Notes: generated by a model from the sequence alone, not told the origin. A DNA stretch of 64,000 nucleotides from Acholoe squamosa (GCA_949317995.1 OX439049.1:12524395-12588394); one strand, 5' to 3'. Shown: positions 13,088 to 24,642, numbered from the stretch's first letter. Numbers and translations are program-made.

Positions 13088-13205
13088 TTCAATCTTTTAA
13101 GACGGGAGATAAATAAGACTGGTGGAGGGACAATTAGCCAGAGGAAGAAGCTCAGCAATAGACAAGAAAAGGCTCTTGACTACCTCAGAGAAGAAGCTGT
13201 GAGAG
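13088..13205 (+). pseudogene. Exon of the SANT/Myb-like gene (TGGG motif)
   Basis: Bordered by TTTTTCAG and a GTAAAC donor. It encodes NLLRREINKTGGGTISQRKK, with the KTGGG signature that follows the SANT helices in Harbinger Myb-like proteins. It ends in phase 1, and the next exon at 13351 continues that frame. The usual linker of several tens of residues between the SANT tryptophan and KTGGG is missing, so sequence may have been lost in the preceding intron. Confidence 0.6.
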
Positions 13206-13350
13206 GTAAACACTATTTTTATTGTGATATTCTATTCCATAGAGAAATAATTGGGAATACATAAAAAAGCAGCCCCCCCCCTTCCCTTCAAATAAGTTGC
13301 TGTTGAAAAAAGTATGATTAAGTTAATTTTTTTATTTATTCTTTGGGAAG

Positions 13351-13951
13351 GTATCCCCAATGTTAAACCCATTGAAATTTGAGAAAATCGCAGACCCCCT
13401 TCCTCAGAGAGAAACGAAAGGCTTCTATGGAAAGGTGAAAGAGAGGACAAACCTGACTACTCAAAAATTAAGATGAAGAGAGAGGGTGTCCCAAAAAACC
13501 TCAGAAAAAAAGTATTGGACCATTTGGCTCGGTTAGACAAGGCAAAGCGGAGAGAAGACCATGAGAAAGCGATGATAAAGGAAAGAAATAAGGAAAGAAA
13601 ATAAGAAAGCAAAAGGACTAAAAATGAAGCCAGAGACAGAGAGAGAAATGAGAAAAGAGAGAGAGAATTAGAGCAGAAGAGAAAAGTGGAAAGGGGAGAG
13701 AAGGAAAAGGTGACTAAGAGAAAAAAGACAAGAAAAGAAGGAAACTGCAGAGGGCTGCAGTATGAGAGGAGAGAAAGAGAAGGAGGGAACTAAGGGATAA
13801 GAAGACAGAAGTAGGAGGGAAAGAATTAAAAGAAGAAAAGAAAGAGGAAAAGAAGGAGAGGAAGCTAAGGAAGGAAGAGAGAAAAAGAATTAGGGAGGAG
13901 CGATGCAAGAGGTGGGAAAAGAGACAATATATGAAGCACAGAAAGCCTTGA
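13351..13951 (+). pseudogene. Charged C-terminal exon of the SANT/Myb-like gene
   Basis: In phase with the exon at 13088 (acceptor GGGAAG). It reads VKPIEI, stop (TGA 13380-13382), ENRRPPSSERNERLLW and KNLRKKVLDHLARLDKAKRR, then a long Lys/Arg/Glu-rich segment that should form a single helix or coiled coil, ending RQYMKHRKP and TGA at about 13951. Further stops (TAA 13602 and others) and small frameshifts break the charged part. Purine bias (AGA/GAA) of the + strand from 13560 to 13930 is striking and explains an antisense Leu/Ser/Phe-rich frame at 13714-13908, which is not a gene. Confidence 0.55.
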
Positions 13952-14019
13952 AATACCTTATTTTATTTTTACATATGTACAGTTTTTTCCAGTTATTTAC
14001 AGAGACCAAGACTGAAAAG

Positions 14020-14385
14020 TCACATGGAACATGAAAACTTTCTTGAAGCCTGCCATATCACATGTACAGAGACAAAGAACGAAATGTCAGATGAGACATT
14101 TACTTTAAGAGTCCCATATAATATTACCCGGATATATCCTAGGAATGTGATGAAATATGTACATGTGCAATAAAAGTACTTTTCTGTGTATGCCTTCCTG
14201 AAGTTCCTTATGCACTCAGATTCTTCTCTCTGTGTGCGTTGCTCGGGCTGTCTCAGAGGATGTGTGACCGGGGTCCAGTCGTTTGATGGGTGTGAGATTA
14301 TCTGGATCCCATGATCCATTGCTATATTATGCAGCCATGCACATGTTACAATGATTTTCACACACCTCTCTGTACCCCACTGACG
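14020..14385 (-). pseudogene. HARBI1-like Harbinger transposase, C-terminal end
   Basis: The minus strand encodes VKIIVTCAWLHNIAMDHG, the hallmark near the C terminus of HARBI1/DDE_Tnp_4 nucleases (II.AC.vLHNia), followed by a polar tail with QRTQREESECIRNF. HARBI1-type nucleases cut and paste DNA through a DDE site. The ERW/ER segment with the final acidic residue is not seen between this exon and the one at 14862, so the middle of the gene is missing or unrecognisably decayed. Convergent with the SANT-like gene, 70 bp apart. Confidence 0.65.
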
Positions 14386-14861
14386 AGTCTAGTATTCTGC
14401 AGGATAAAAATGATGTATTCAAGATAAATATCATGTATAAAAGATCAGGTGTTGTGTTACCGAATGGTAAACAATATTTTCATTGTAGAGAAGCACAGGA
14501 ATAAAGATAAATAACAGCGCCTTTTTTTTTCAATTATTGGTTCAACTACAAAATGTTTATTTACCTCCACCTTTGTTTAAGGATGCCTATCGTCTGTTCC
14601 ACCCTCACTCTGTTCCACTTGTTGAACTGGGTTTCTTTGCTGGGTCGAAGATTTCTGTACGGGTGTACAGGTTCTTCTGAAGGCCATATCGGAGAAAAAA
14701 TTGATTTTCATATATATGCCATAGCGTAATGGTAAAAAGGACAAGGTATGGGATGTAAAAGGTGACTGATAATTGTCTGTAGCAATATTGGGCTTAACAG
14801 CATAACATAGACTAGGGGAATATGATATTTCAATAGACTGGGGTAAAAAAAATTGACTTAC

Positions 14862-14950
14862 CCGTTGTCTCCCAGAAGAATGAAGTCTCCCCATTGTTCT
14901 TCATCTATTTGGTCTCGGGGCTTGAGTGCAAATCTTAACATCCTTGCATA
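14862..14950 (-). pseudogene. HARBI1-like transposase, exon around the second catalytic Asp
   Basis: On the minus strand: DQIDEEQWGDFILLGDNG followed by a GGG|TAAGT-type donor at about 14861. LLGD.GY is the second catalytic Asp motif of HARBI1-type nucleases, and the preceding text (ARF...ARMLRF) resembles the degraded wPGSvHDarilr motif. Gene order with the LHNIA exon is correct for the minus strand. Only about 30 residues support it. Confidence 0.55.
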
Positions 14951-15328
14951 AAAGCTGAACCTTGCATGCATGGTAATTTGCTATGTATAATAGTGAGCTG
15001 AATGAGAGGATGGGAAATGCAATACATGTTTTAGATATCATTATGAGGTTCTGAAATGAGAAGTAAACCTCATGTAGATGTTAACCATTAAGATACTCTC
15101 AGATCTGGAGGTATTACTGTCTTTGATACTTTGATATGACTCTCATTATTGTGGTTGGACTACATATGCAAAGGAGTCTAATTGTCTGGCTCATTATGAT
15201 TCCTACACCTTTAAGGGTTGCATGATGATACCTTAAGGTGTTATCAAGAGCTACCAAAGCAGCCATGAGAATTATTCTTGTCAGGAATGCTGCATCAACC
15301 CTACCAACCAGGAGTTTTACCACGGGTG

Positions 15329-15644
15329 CATCCAAATATCATAATGGTCATTTGGCATATTATCATAAAGCACAACTACTGTTTGGACTTTTGATTATCA
15401 GTGGAGGAGGCTATAGGAAGTGTATATTTGGCCACATAACTCTCTCTGACACTCATTGCATTGGGTTGATGTCATAATGGGAATAGCATCCAAATATCAT
15501 AATGGTCATTTGGCATATTATCATAAAGCACAACTACTGTTTGGACTGTTGATTATTAGTGGAGGAGGATATAGGAAGGGTATATTTGACCACATAACTC
15601 TCTCTGACACTCATTGCATTGGGTTGATGTCATAATAGGAATAG
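15329..15644. repeat. Tandem duplication, two copies of 158 bp
   Basis: Both copies start CATCCAAATATCATAATGG and end GTCATAATRGGAATAG. They differ at about eight positions, so the duplication is recent. Open frames over the first copy on both strands have no recognisable product. Confidence 0.9.
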
Positions 15645-16189
15645 GCTATGGACCAGTGGCATAATTAACAAACAAAGAAGCATCTCATTCCTGGTGCTAG
15701 TAGTGTTAGTTTCATTTTGACCATCTTCAATAGACTTCATTTCTTAGTAGTTTGATGCAAGCGAAAGTCTAACAGAACTGAAACCTTGATAATTTGATGA
15801 TTTACTCTGCTTTTCTAGTTCAGGAGAATATCTGATTGATAACGTATATTAATTTTAATGAGTGCTAAACCCTCAGCCTCAAAAAGTAGTGTGGTCTAAA
15901 TTGCTCTAGATTGGTATAAACAACCTGAGAGTTACTCCCGTTTCCAGGAGTCAGTGACATTTACATGTGGTTTGTATGCAAGGAGAGACAAGTCTTGGCA
16001 GCCAGCAATACAGATTCCTATGAAGACAACAATGGCTAGGAAGATGAATGCCAGGTACAACTTATTCATTGACCGCTGGTGTTTTGGTTAATGTCCCTGG
16101 GCAGATGTTTATAAAGCTATCTTTTGTTTGCTTTCTTTGATTGCGGCTCCTCTTTAAGCATCCAGGCAGCCAGGACAGCAATTATTCAG

Positions 16190-17185
16190 AGAATAACCTA
16201 TGCTGGATATACATGGAATGTAAAAAATGTCTTGACATTCAGCCTCATCTGATATGTCGAAGCATTAAATGGCCTGCTATATTACATGTCATGCAAACCT
16301 GTAGTGTGTTTGGTGTATTAGCAAGCAATGGCTAATAAAAATTGTTTTAGAGATACGAATACAACATCATGTTGAGCATAGGGACTGTCTGGAAAATTCA
16401 ATATAACTGTCTGTCTCTGGCATCTTTGAAGATCGAATGTTAATGCTAATTCCTTCTTTTCCATTACTACTGATTGTTACTCAACATTTTGCTTCTTTCG
16501 ATATATCACTTTCAAACTGGCTTTGTCTTCCCTTTTTTTTTTGTTTTTAGTTATTTCCCTTATGATATGATACTGGTATATAATTATTGCAGTAAAAAAA
16601 TGAAGACATAAGGTTCTGCCAAAGTAGGAAATATTTCATAATTGCTAGGTAATAGCTAGGTTTGCCGTGGTGTAAGTGGTAGGTGATTGTCAGATGGTCA
16701 TGGCACTTAATTCAGGTGCCAAAGCTGGATCATCTTAGGGGGTCCTATTTAAAGGAGCTCTGAGTTGGCTACATCCACCACAATGCTTACTTGTGGTGGA
16801 TGCTCGATTCTGTGCGCCTTTGAAGCTAATTAGTTTTAAAATTCTAGGATCTAAATCTGGATATAAGAAATCTACTTCTTCTGGACATATTTGAAGCTGT
16901 TGGCAAAGTGATTGACAAATGATCCATCGCCTCGAAATAATGTGATTAAGGCCTGCGCATGAAAATAGTTCTATGCAACCATCTGCTGACAAGACTATAT
17001 CAAACCCATTGTCGGATATTGTCTCCTTTTAGTGTACCTAGATTAGGCTACTTGAGGATTGGACTGTGTGGGCCTGATTAGCCTCATTGCTGAGACATGT
17101 ATAACAAGACACGCTCAGTGAGATAACGTTTCATTCCAGGCATGCCTAGTTAATACCAGGTTCTGTGACCAGGCTGACCCCTCCC
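16190..17185 (+). repeat. Segmental duplication block B, unit 1
   Basis: Aligns by eye with 29300-30438 joined to 35766-35950 (unit 2), 47655-47950 (unit 3) and 51735-51870 (unit 4). Landmarks are CATCTGATATGTCRAAGCAT (16247 and 29346), GATATTGTCTCC (17013) and TAGATTAGGCTACTTGAGG (17039). At 16996 the text GACTATATCAAACC is the uninterrupted target in which unit 2 has the 5.3-kb insertion. Homology stops near 17185, after AGGTTCTGTGACCAGGCT. Not coding. Confidence 0.75.
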
Positions 17186-17361
17186 CTTTCTTAATTTGAC
17201 AGGTAACACATGAAGATGCTTTAAATACTTAAATAGTCAACATTTGTCATGTGATGCATTTATCATTTTCCTTATGTAACACTCGGGCAGACCCTCCCCC
17301 CTCCTCCTGTCAAAAAATGTATGGTGTTGAATAATGTTTGAACAGCCCTTTATAGTAGTTA

Positions 17362-17678
17362 GGGAGTGATCATTTTTTAACAACAGGGGGGGGCTGGTGG
17401 GTTTGCGCGCGGATGCGCGAAAAAAATTTCAACCCCCCCTCTTGAGGGGGTAAAATTTTTTCGACCCCCCCCATAAGGGACAAAAATCGCGCGCGAACGT
17501 CCCCTTTTAGCCTATAGTAACACGCGGGGTTTTCCACTGAAAACAGGTGAAATTATTTTGACCCCCCCATCAGAGGTATTGAAAAAATTCTGACCCCCCC
17601 GGTCAAGGGGTCGAAAAAATTCTGACCCCCCCCTCAAACCCACCGGCCCCCCCCTGTTGTTAAAAAATGATCACTCCC
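17362..17678. mobile_element. Harbinger-like MITE, 317 bp, TTA target duplication
   Basis: Perfect outer terminal inverted repeats GGGAGTGATCATTTTTTAAC / rc, continuing as AACAGGGGGGGG and GGTGGGTTT to about 42 bp with one or two mismatches. TTA stands on both sides (17359-17361 and 17679-17681), the 3-bp duplication typical of PIF/Harbinger. The interior is odd: GCGCGCGGATGCGCG-type CpG palindromes and repeated units of GACCCCCCC followed by a short spacer and AAAAAATT. With a decayed Harbinger element 2.4 kb away the class fits, although its own ends were not found for comparison. Confidence 0.88.
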
Positions 17679-17944
17679 TTATTACAGAAAAGCACAAATA
17701 GACTAAATGGGGACATGTATGAAGGTGGGATTTTACTCAATGCCACTGATTCACTATTTTACCACCTCAATATCAACGCTGCTGCCATGCTACTATAGCT
17801 TTATCAGTATTGGCTTATGTTCTACTAAGGAAGTGGTTACTCAGTACTCTTGATTTTATACTGATCTAGTCCCCTCCTATATAGGTCACACACACCATTT
17901 TATGTAGGTCACACACACTACTACGAGGTATATGAAGTCACATG

Positions 17945-18025
17945 TAGTTGATGGGAAGGTGGCTCAGGGACTAATGTGCCGGAGAGTAACCGGGAGGACC
18001 TAAGTTCAAGTCTCCACAGTGGTAG
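17945..18025 (+). repeat. tRNA-derived SINE head (+)
   Basis: AAGGTGGCTCAGGGACTAAT resembles an A box and AGTTCAAGTCTCC a B box, about 45 bp apart, as in a tRNA-derived RNA polymerase III promoter. No complete cloverleaf could be drawn, so this is more likely a SINE or pseudo-tRNA than a tRNA gene. Confidence 0.55.
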
Positions 18026-18714
18026 AAAAGACGAGTAGCCATTTTGATTGGAGAAACTGGAGGAAGTAAACCAATGTAGTGGTTCCTCTTTTTAGTTAGA
18101 TGTCATTTATAACGAAAAGAGAAGAAGTTTCTGGGTAGGCAACTGAGCTTTTATTCTGATCTTAGTAACATACGCTCACAGCCTATGGAGACTCCATGCC
18201 AGAAAGCATTTGGTTACCTATAGGTAACAGTAGAAGTGTGCTGAGCAGTGGTAGGACCACTACTGGAGACCTACTGTAAGAACTGCCCTTACGTAGGGGA
18301 AAGCCCACGACACTCAAACCCATCACATGACGTGTGACGGACCAGTGGAAGGCCCCCTGGTGTAACGGATACGAACCCAGAGGCAGTTGCTGCCACCTGG
18401 CATCCGGACTCCCCCATCACACCCGGAGACCTGGGTTGTAAATTCAGATATTATGCATTTCCAGTAGGATATGGCCATCAGATATTAAGAGAGTAATGAA
18501 TGGGCTAAAGGGCACCAAATTCAGTGTATCGTAGGATATCGTAAAGAGTGGCCGTAGGCCATGAGTTCTGATATCCCATTCCTTACTGTCTTTATTACAC
18601 AATTAATCAATAAAAAATCAAATAAATAATCAATAGAATATCAATAAAAACAAGTTGAAAACAAAAATCCGTTCCCGGGACTCGAAGCCTGTCATAGGCC
18701 TAGTGTGTGTACAC

Positions 18715-18935
18715 ACAGCAAAAAAAAAGATGCGCCCAGACCGGGACTCGTCCCGCCTACCTGTAGAAGCTGAGCGCTTACCACTTGACCACCGGGCCGC
18801 ACACATTTTGGCTTGGTTTGCTTTGAATGTGTCCCGCGTCTTCGGGTTATGGCAGAGGACACATGGCGAAAAAAAGATACGCCCGGACCGGGACTCGTCC
18901 TGCCTACCTCTACAATTTAACCAAGCAAACACAAA
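18715..18935 (-). repeat. Two direct SINE-type heads with tRNA-like promoters (minus)
   Basis: Read on the minus strand, 18729-18800 gives GGTGGTCAAGTGGTAAGC (A box) and GGGACGAGTCCCGG (B box). A second, shorter copy of the B-box end lies at 18870-18918 with the same neighbouring AAAAAAGAT tract, offset about 147 bp. The paired long frames here on both strands come from this duplication and are not genes. Confidence 0.6.
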
Positions 18936-18950
18936 ATGTTTCTCGTCAGT

Positions 18951-19020
18951 TCCTGTGGCGCAATGCATAGGGAGTTGGATTTGGGATCTGAGACTACAGG
19001 TTAGACCCCTACCCTGGCCC
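18951..19020 (+). repeat. tRNA-Arg-like SINE head or pseudo-tRNA (+)
   Basis: CTGTGGCGCAATGCATAG matches the A-box end of eukaryotic tRNA-Arg and AGGTTAGACCCCTACC the B-box arm (usually GGTTCGANCC). The acceptor ends do not pair well and the anticodon arm is unclear, so it is called a tRNA-derived repeat, not a functional tRNA. Confidence 0.5.
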
Positions 19021-19084
19021 TGAAAATTTTGTGGGTTTTAACATATAACATATGACATGTTAGGACATGTGACATGGACAAGGA

Positions 19085-19170
19085 GTGCCGATATCCATTG
19101 ATATCAGCACTCTTAGGAGGCTGATATCCATGGATATCAGCACTCCCAGGACCTGCAATATCGACAGGTA
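19085..19170. repeat. Short GATATC-rich palindromes
   Basis: TGATATCAGCACTC and TGATATCCATGGATATCAGC recur within 80 bp, forming overlapping palindromes. Function unknown. Confidence 0.6.
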
Positions 19171-19175
19171 TCAGA

Positions 19176-20050
19176 ATGGGAATATCCAGAAAAAGCACCC
19201 AAAATCACAGAGGTTGTGTAATAAGTTACGTTTATGAATGCATTATAGCACTGTGCACCATAGGAAGGGTGAAGAAAAGAGAGACCACACTCTTGAGACC
19301 ATATATATACAGACAAAATGTTCAATCTCTTCCCCATTTTCACTCATGTCACATGTCACATCACATATAGGTTAGAGACCATTCAGATATGGTTCCTGTA
19401 GTGGCGTCTCATTGTGACTGATTTCAAACTCCTGATGCACCAGTACATTTCTGTGTGTCATTTTGAATGAGAAGGTTTAGAGAACTAGTTTTAAAAAAGA
19501 TGACTTCATATAAGTATGCCTGACAACCTCTTTTAGCCTGACAGGAAGATGTTATGAAGATAATCATGTTAGATTTCAGACATTTATGTATAACAGATTT
19601 TGCTCGATTTCACTTACAAATGAAAAACATCTTCATTGAGGAGAATCATTTTGTTGGTTACCCCTGATATTCCATTATGCTCTACTTTGTGTAACTAAAT
19701 AATTGAGTTTGATGTCTTTCACCCATTCCGCCCCTCTCAATAACTTTAACACTTCAAGGGTTACTAATGCATTAATGCAGCATGCCCATTGGTTGTGATG
19801 ATGCATGTGCCATACTAGTGATTGTGCATGATCAAGTTGTCATATGAGAAATATCATATGACTAGTGGTATATAGAGAGTAAGAACATCAAGCTATTATT
19901 AGTGTTATTCCAGTTATCACTGGTTTATTCAGCTTTAGGCAGACATGTAAGAATGTCAATCACACAGATTTTAATATACAGGTAATTTCCACACACAGTT
20001 ATTAAACAGTTGGTTATAAAGTATAAAGTTCTGTTTCACTCCACCTGTGA
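19176..20050. other. No gene seen
   Basis: AT-rich sequence. ACTTCAAGGGTTACTAATGC at about 19750 resembles the end of the small repeat at 36513 and 48492. Short open frames at its start lack any domain. Confidence 0.5.
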
Positions 20051-20051
20051 G

Positions 20052-20105
<54 letters not shown>
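20052..20105. repeat. (ATA)n microsatellite
   Basis: Eighteen ATA units without interruption. Confidence 0.97.
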
Positions 20106-20999
20106 TTACTGGAGATGTTACCTCAGTGGTGGTTCTGGAGATTCTGATTTCTAGAGGGGGTTGCAAGGGGTATAAGTACCACTTCCTGGCTTGGCCCCTC
20201 AGACTGACTGGAGCCAGTGGCATCTGCCTTAGTCTGTGGTTGTTTGAGGGGGGTCTTTCATGTGTCACTAGGCGCACAAAGGACCCCCATGGACGCCGCT
20301 ATGTCCCCCATTGTCTCGGTCGGTTTGGCATGTTCCGACCTTCATATCTCAATCGTTTATGCATCTACAGCCTTCATATTGTGCATGCACAGAGTTGAAT
20401 ATGTCAAGTTATCACTGCCTGCTTTCCGGGCGTGTAACTTGCGCTGGTTTGTCTGTAGCGCATTCGGAGGTTGAAACTGTCCTGGTTGCATAACTTCCTT
20501 AATAATGAAATTTGGGCCTTGATCTTGGGCTCATTTTGACCATCTAATTATGGCAATTACATAACTGCTTTCATATTTGACCTGGGTTGCTCAGGAGCAA
20601 CGCTAGAGCGACCCGAAGGGTATAGCATTGTTACTATACAAGTAACCTATTGTTCAGTCTTGGGTGCTCAGACACCCATGACGGCGTCAGCGGTGCTCAG
20701 CCACCCATGACGGCCGGTTGCATTCACTTACAAGATATTATATTGTGCACTGGACCATGAGGGCGGTCTCTTAGACTCTTAAAAGCATTATATTGTGCAG
20801 TGGACCATGAGGGCGGACTCTTTGATGTTGTAACCTATGTATCTTTGCCCTAGCTGGTGTGCAGTGGGGCATGAACGCTCTCAAGGATATACAATGTATT
20901 AATTTCTTATATATTCTTTGATTAATACAGTAATATGTTAAGATCATTGGAATAATAAAATGATACATGCATCCAGGCTGATGTGTAACAGTTGTGTCC
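20106..20999. other. No gene seen
   Basis: Overlapping short frames around 20126-20493 occur in all three + frames because the region is relatively GC-rich; none shows a domain. Local doublets are present: ACACCCATGACGGC / CCACCCATGACGGC near 20680-20715 and TGGACCATGAGGGCGG at 20752 and 20801. Confidence 0.5.
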
Positions 21000-21265
21000 A
21001 TTTATTGTGCCAACCCTACAGGGTTGATACACTTCTCCAAGGTCACCACAGTGATCTAATGAAGTGCTTTTGGGAACTTCTTGTGTGGGGCTTCCCTAGC
21101 CCACTTAAAAGTGTCTATATCTCCTCTTTCCTATCCCCTCTGGATGTGTGTGGTGCACATATGCGCGGGCACAGACACTTTCCTCTGTGAAATTGCATAA
21201 TGTAGTTCTCGCCATGAATATGACCTTAGCTGTCGAAATGGCGTTAAACAACTATTACTCACTCA
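21000..21265 (+). repeat. SINE-like dispersed repeat (+ copy)
   Basis: Contains CTCCTCTTTCCTATCCCCTC, GTGCACATATGCGCGGGCAC and ATGTAGTTCTCGCCATGAAT, ending AATGGCGTTAAACAACTATT then ACTCACTCACT. A second copy lies inverted at 27968-28165. The 3' end with a GGCGTTAAAC motif and a short CACT-type tail looks like a SINE 3' domain. No clear RNA polymerase III promoter is seen at its 5' side. Confidence 0.65.
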
Positions 21266-24200
21266 CTTCTTGTGTGCATCATGTCAACCTATGTGTTCCT
21301 GCATTAGTGGCCTTTGAAGGGTAAAAACTTTCCAACTACCCTACAGGCTACACCGGTCTATATCATGCCCGAGGAAGTAGAAGTAGTCACTCCAGTGCTG
21401 ACGGCTGACAGCTAGGTCATCCAAGCAATTTCATTTCTTTCCATGGCCACCACAGGCTGCCTCCGGTCTGGTACATTGCCTAGGGTCAGTGTGCCAGTGG
21501 AGATGATATGGTATTTCTACTGACTAGCATGTTGGATTGGGTAACTGTCAGTTACGCAAACCAACTGAGGCTTAGGTATTTTTTCTTTATATCTTATCTA
21601 GCTCTGGTTTCTGTTGTGGTTGAAGTTTCTATTTATCATGTCGAGGAGGAGGAGCATTTTCCATTGACTAAAAGCATCAGGACTGGAATTGATCAGATTC
21701 CATCCACTTTATTTCCTGAAAATGAAAAAAAAGAAATTAACACAAAGCTGAATCAAACTCTTTTAATTAAATGCTGTTCCATTAAAACACTTTTGGTAAA
21801 GTATCCAATCTTTCTCTGTTCACCGACTGAAGGGCATCTATCTCTGCACAATCCATAATAAAACCCTGAAGTACTTAATCTCAATTGTCCTTCTAACAGC
21901 GATGTTCCTCATGACTAGGGTTCCCCATTGATAACTTATGTTTGAATTTCACCCTCCCATACAGCCTAACCTTTATTCTTGTCTGTTGAAAATTCTTCAA
22001 AATACATGTCTTCAATCAAACCACTACATTATTCAAAGCCTCCTTCATTTTCATTGAATAGTTCCTCCTTTATCACTTTATCACATGGATAGTGTGATGT
22101 TTGGATGGAGTGAGATGACAAAGGGCACTATTGGTTATCCTCTCAATCCCCTTTCCTCCATGATATCAAACATCTTAGGCCAGGATCCTTTACATAAAAG
22201 CTACGGCACTGCACCTACTTGAAATTATATTACAACCAGGGTTTAAATTATCACATTTGAATGATCATACGTATCTGAGTCATCAGGAACTTATTTATTT
22301 GTCCTGCAACTTGAGCTATTCATATTCTTTCAGAAGAACCTGGTAGATCTACTGGAGAATCTAAGGGAAATATTCACTGATATGCCCTTTTGTAGGCCAA
22401 GTTGCCTTTAATTAACCGATGAGCCCTTTGAGGGTGACATGGTACATTAATGTCAGATACAAACTCAATAGAGTTGATATACACCCAAAAGATCATCATA
22501 ATGTACTAATACTGACCTGAGTCGACTCAACATTACAGCATTGGTGATTATGATAACAAGGAAATATGAAGACAAATAATGTGGCCCATGAACGGGTTAA
22601 AAGCTGGATTGCTGTGCAAGTCATGCAGACTTTATGTGTTATTTGGGAATTTATGCTAACATTATGAAATATCTGGGTCAGCAACAGTAGGCCATGCTGC
22701 TCTGTCTTACCCTCATCAGTCAAAAACAGGTCTAAATCAGAAACTCATTTATTATTTTCAGATGGTCATCTAGCCTCCAGCCATGGATTCTCTCATACTT
22801 ACCTCAGTGTCTACCCATTAGCCAACAAAGTCCCTCGAGACTTTCGGAAGAGATGGAAGAGCAAGGGACTAATGAATCTTCTCCATGTCTGGCATGCATG
22901 CTATATATGCTGCTCTTATACCTTATTTGCAACTATGGCACTCAAGCATTAAGCCCCCAGGTTAATTAGGGTTGTTCATCAATATTGCACCTTTTGGTCT
23001 TGTGACTGCTGATATAATGGACAGTAAAATGGAGAAGTAGCTGGCATGTATACATGTTCAATAAGACTATAAACTGATGAAAGTGGAGCTTCATCAATCA
23101 GCCACAATTTCTTTCATGACCCACCAATCATTCACCAATCAGAAATCAGATAGGTAGCATTTTTGGACTCAAGGTTACCATAGAAGTCAGATTGAGATGG
23201 TTTCTTGTAAATTCTGCCATTAAAACCTGGCTCAAAAGGACTCTCCCTTCCCAGATGTCCACTTACCAGAAATGGCTGAGTAACTCATTGTGAGCAGGTC
23301 AGGGTACAGGAGCTGCTCCCTGGTGGCTATAAAGGGATGTGCACCAGCCCCTACATGGGCCAGTCACTACGAATCTTCTTGTCACTGGGTTGGTTGTCAT
23401 CCAGTTCCCCATAGTATAGACCATTAGGACAATACTATAACACCCTTTAACAAGTGGACTGTGCTGCTCAGTACCATGAACAGCCATGACTCAGCAGTTT
23501 GGTTTCTGATTAATATGGCTCTCTACTCAAGCATTCTCCACATCTCTATTCTTGATCCATCCTGTATCCCTTTTTCATTTTTTTTTTCATTTTCTTTATT
23601 TCTATTCAAAAACCCATCTGAAGACTATATTTCATGATCTCACTTAGAATATTCTAATTGAGGGTCACAGTTACTGATAAGAATCAGTTTTCAGTTTCTT
23701 TTTGTGGTCTCATTATAGTTATAGCACTTATTGGATAAAGTACTCCCTGTCTGAAAAAAGGACAAGAAAAGGTAGACTGTCTGAGTTTCAGCTAAATATT
23801 CAAGGACTCTTAAAAGCATTTTTTTATTTGTTGCCTATCATGTTGGGGTTTGTATTCTATGCTCCTATGAATATGGTTAGCCCCTGTACATAATTCCACA
23901 GAAATATGTTTCCACATTAATTGATGCACATGAGCTGCCAAGACCACATCCAAGACAAGCTATACAGAAACCTACACATCAAACTTTCACTCACGTCACA
24001 AGTCACACATGACCTTCTTGCTCTAGGCACACCCTATTGCTATGTGCTCACAATTGCTCAGGGGGTGGAAAGCAATTCCCTCAACAACAGCGGAGCAGCA
24101 CACAGTGCACAGAATGATTCATAAGGCTCAAATCTCATTCCAAGCAGGTCTAAGCTGAATTTTTTACGGGTCTAAAGTTGCCTGAGATTTTATGTTTAAA

Positions 24201-24518
24201 GAGATTAGGGAAGGTCCCATCTGCAGATCTAGCTGTAGTTGTTATCAATTTTCTACTTTACTAAAAGTAATCTATCTTTGCAAATAACCATTGTCTCCAA
24301 GAAAATACAACTTGACACTCACCAGTCTAAGAAAATAGGAAACCAGCAGGGATTTATGAATTGCATTTTGATATTTTAGCTCTGTCATGTATGGAAGATA
24401 TATATGGTAAAGAATATGATCTTTAACTCACATATATATGCAGATGTTGAAGGGGAGGTAATCCATTAATGTTATCCCCCTTGTAAAGCAGTGACATAAC
24501 TTTCAATATATTGGATCG

Positions 24519-24642
24519 CTAGGGAGATGTTCCAATAAGCCTTTTGCATACCATAGAGTTTAAGCAAGCTATTTATATATAAATAGCTTGCTTAAACTCT
24601 ATGGTAAGCAAAAGCAAAAGGCTTATTTGAACATCTCCCTAG
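24519..24642. repeat. Near-perfect hairpin within block A, unit 2
   Basis: Left arm: CTAGGGAGATGTTCCAATAA through AGCAAGCTATTTATA. The right arm is its reverse complement, with a small insertion (AGCAAA) and one or two mismatches. Units 1 and 3 carry only the right-arm text (for example TTGGAACATTTTCCTAGCT near 9160), so the left arm was made here by an inverted duplication. Confidence 0.93.

Larger units (their letters stand above)
10000..15100. mobile_element. Decayed PIF/Harbinger-type DNA transposon (approximate limits)
   Basis: The interval holds the two protein types of Harbinger elements in convergent orientation: a SANT/Myb-like DNA-binding protein on + (exons up to 13951) and a HARBI1-like DDE nuclease on - (14020-14950). 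In this superfamily the Myb-like partner helps nuclear import and end binding of the transposase. It lies between block A and block B of unit 1, where units 2 and 3 have other sequence. No terminal inverted repeat or 3-bp target duplication was found by eye, so the limits are guesses. Both genes carry stops or internal loss, so the element is not autonomous now. Confidence 0.6.

Noticed and set aside
13714..13908. Leu/Ser/Phe-rich minus-strand frame
   Set aside because: Antisense of the purine-rich, charged coding part of the SANT-like pseudogene.
18630..19023. Paired 112- and 122-codon frames on opposite strands
   Set aside because: Both cover a direct repeat of SINE heads, share no known domain and are antisense to each other.
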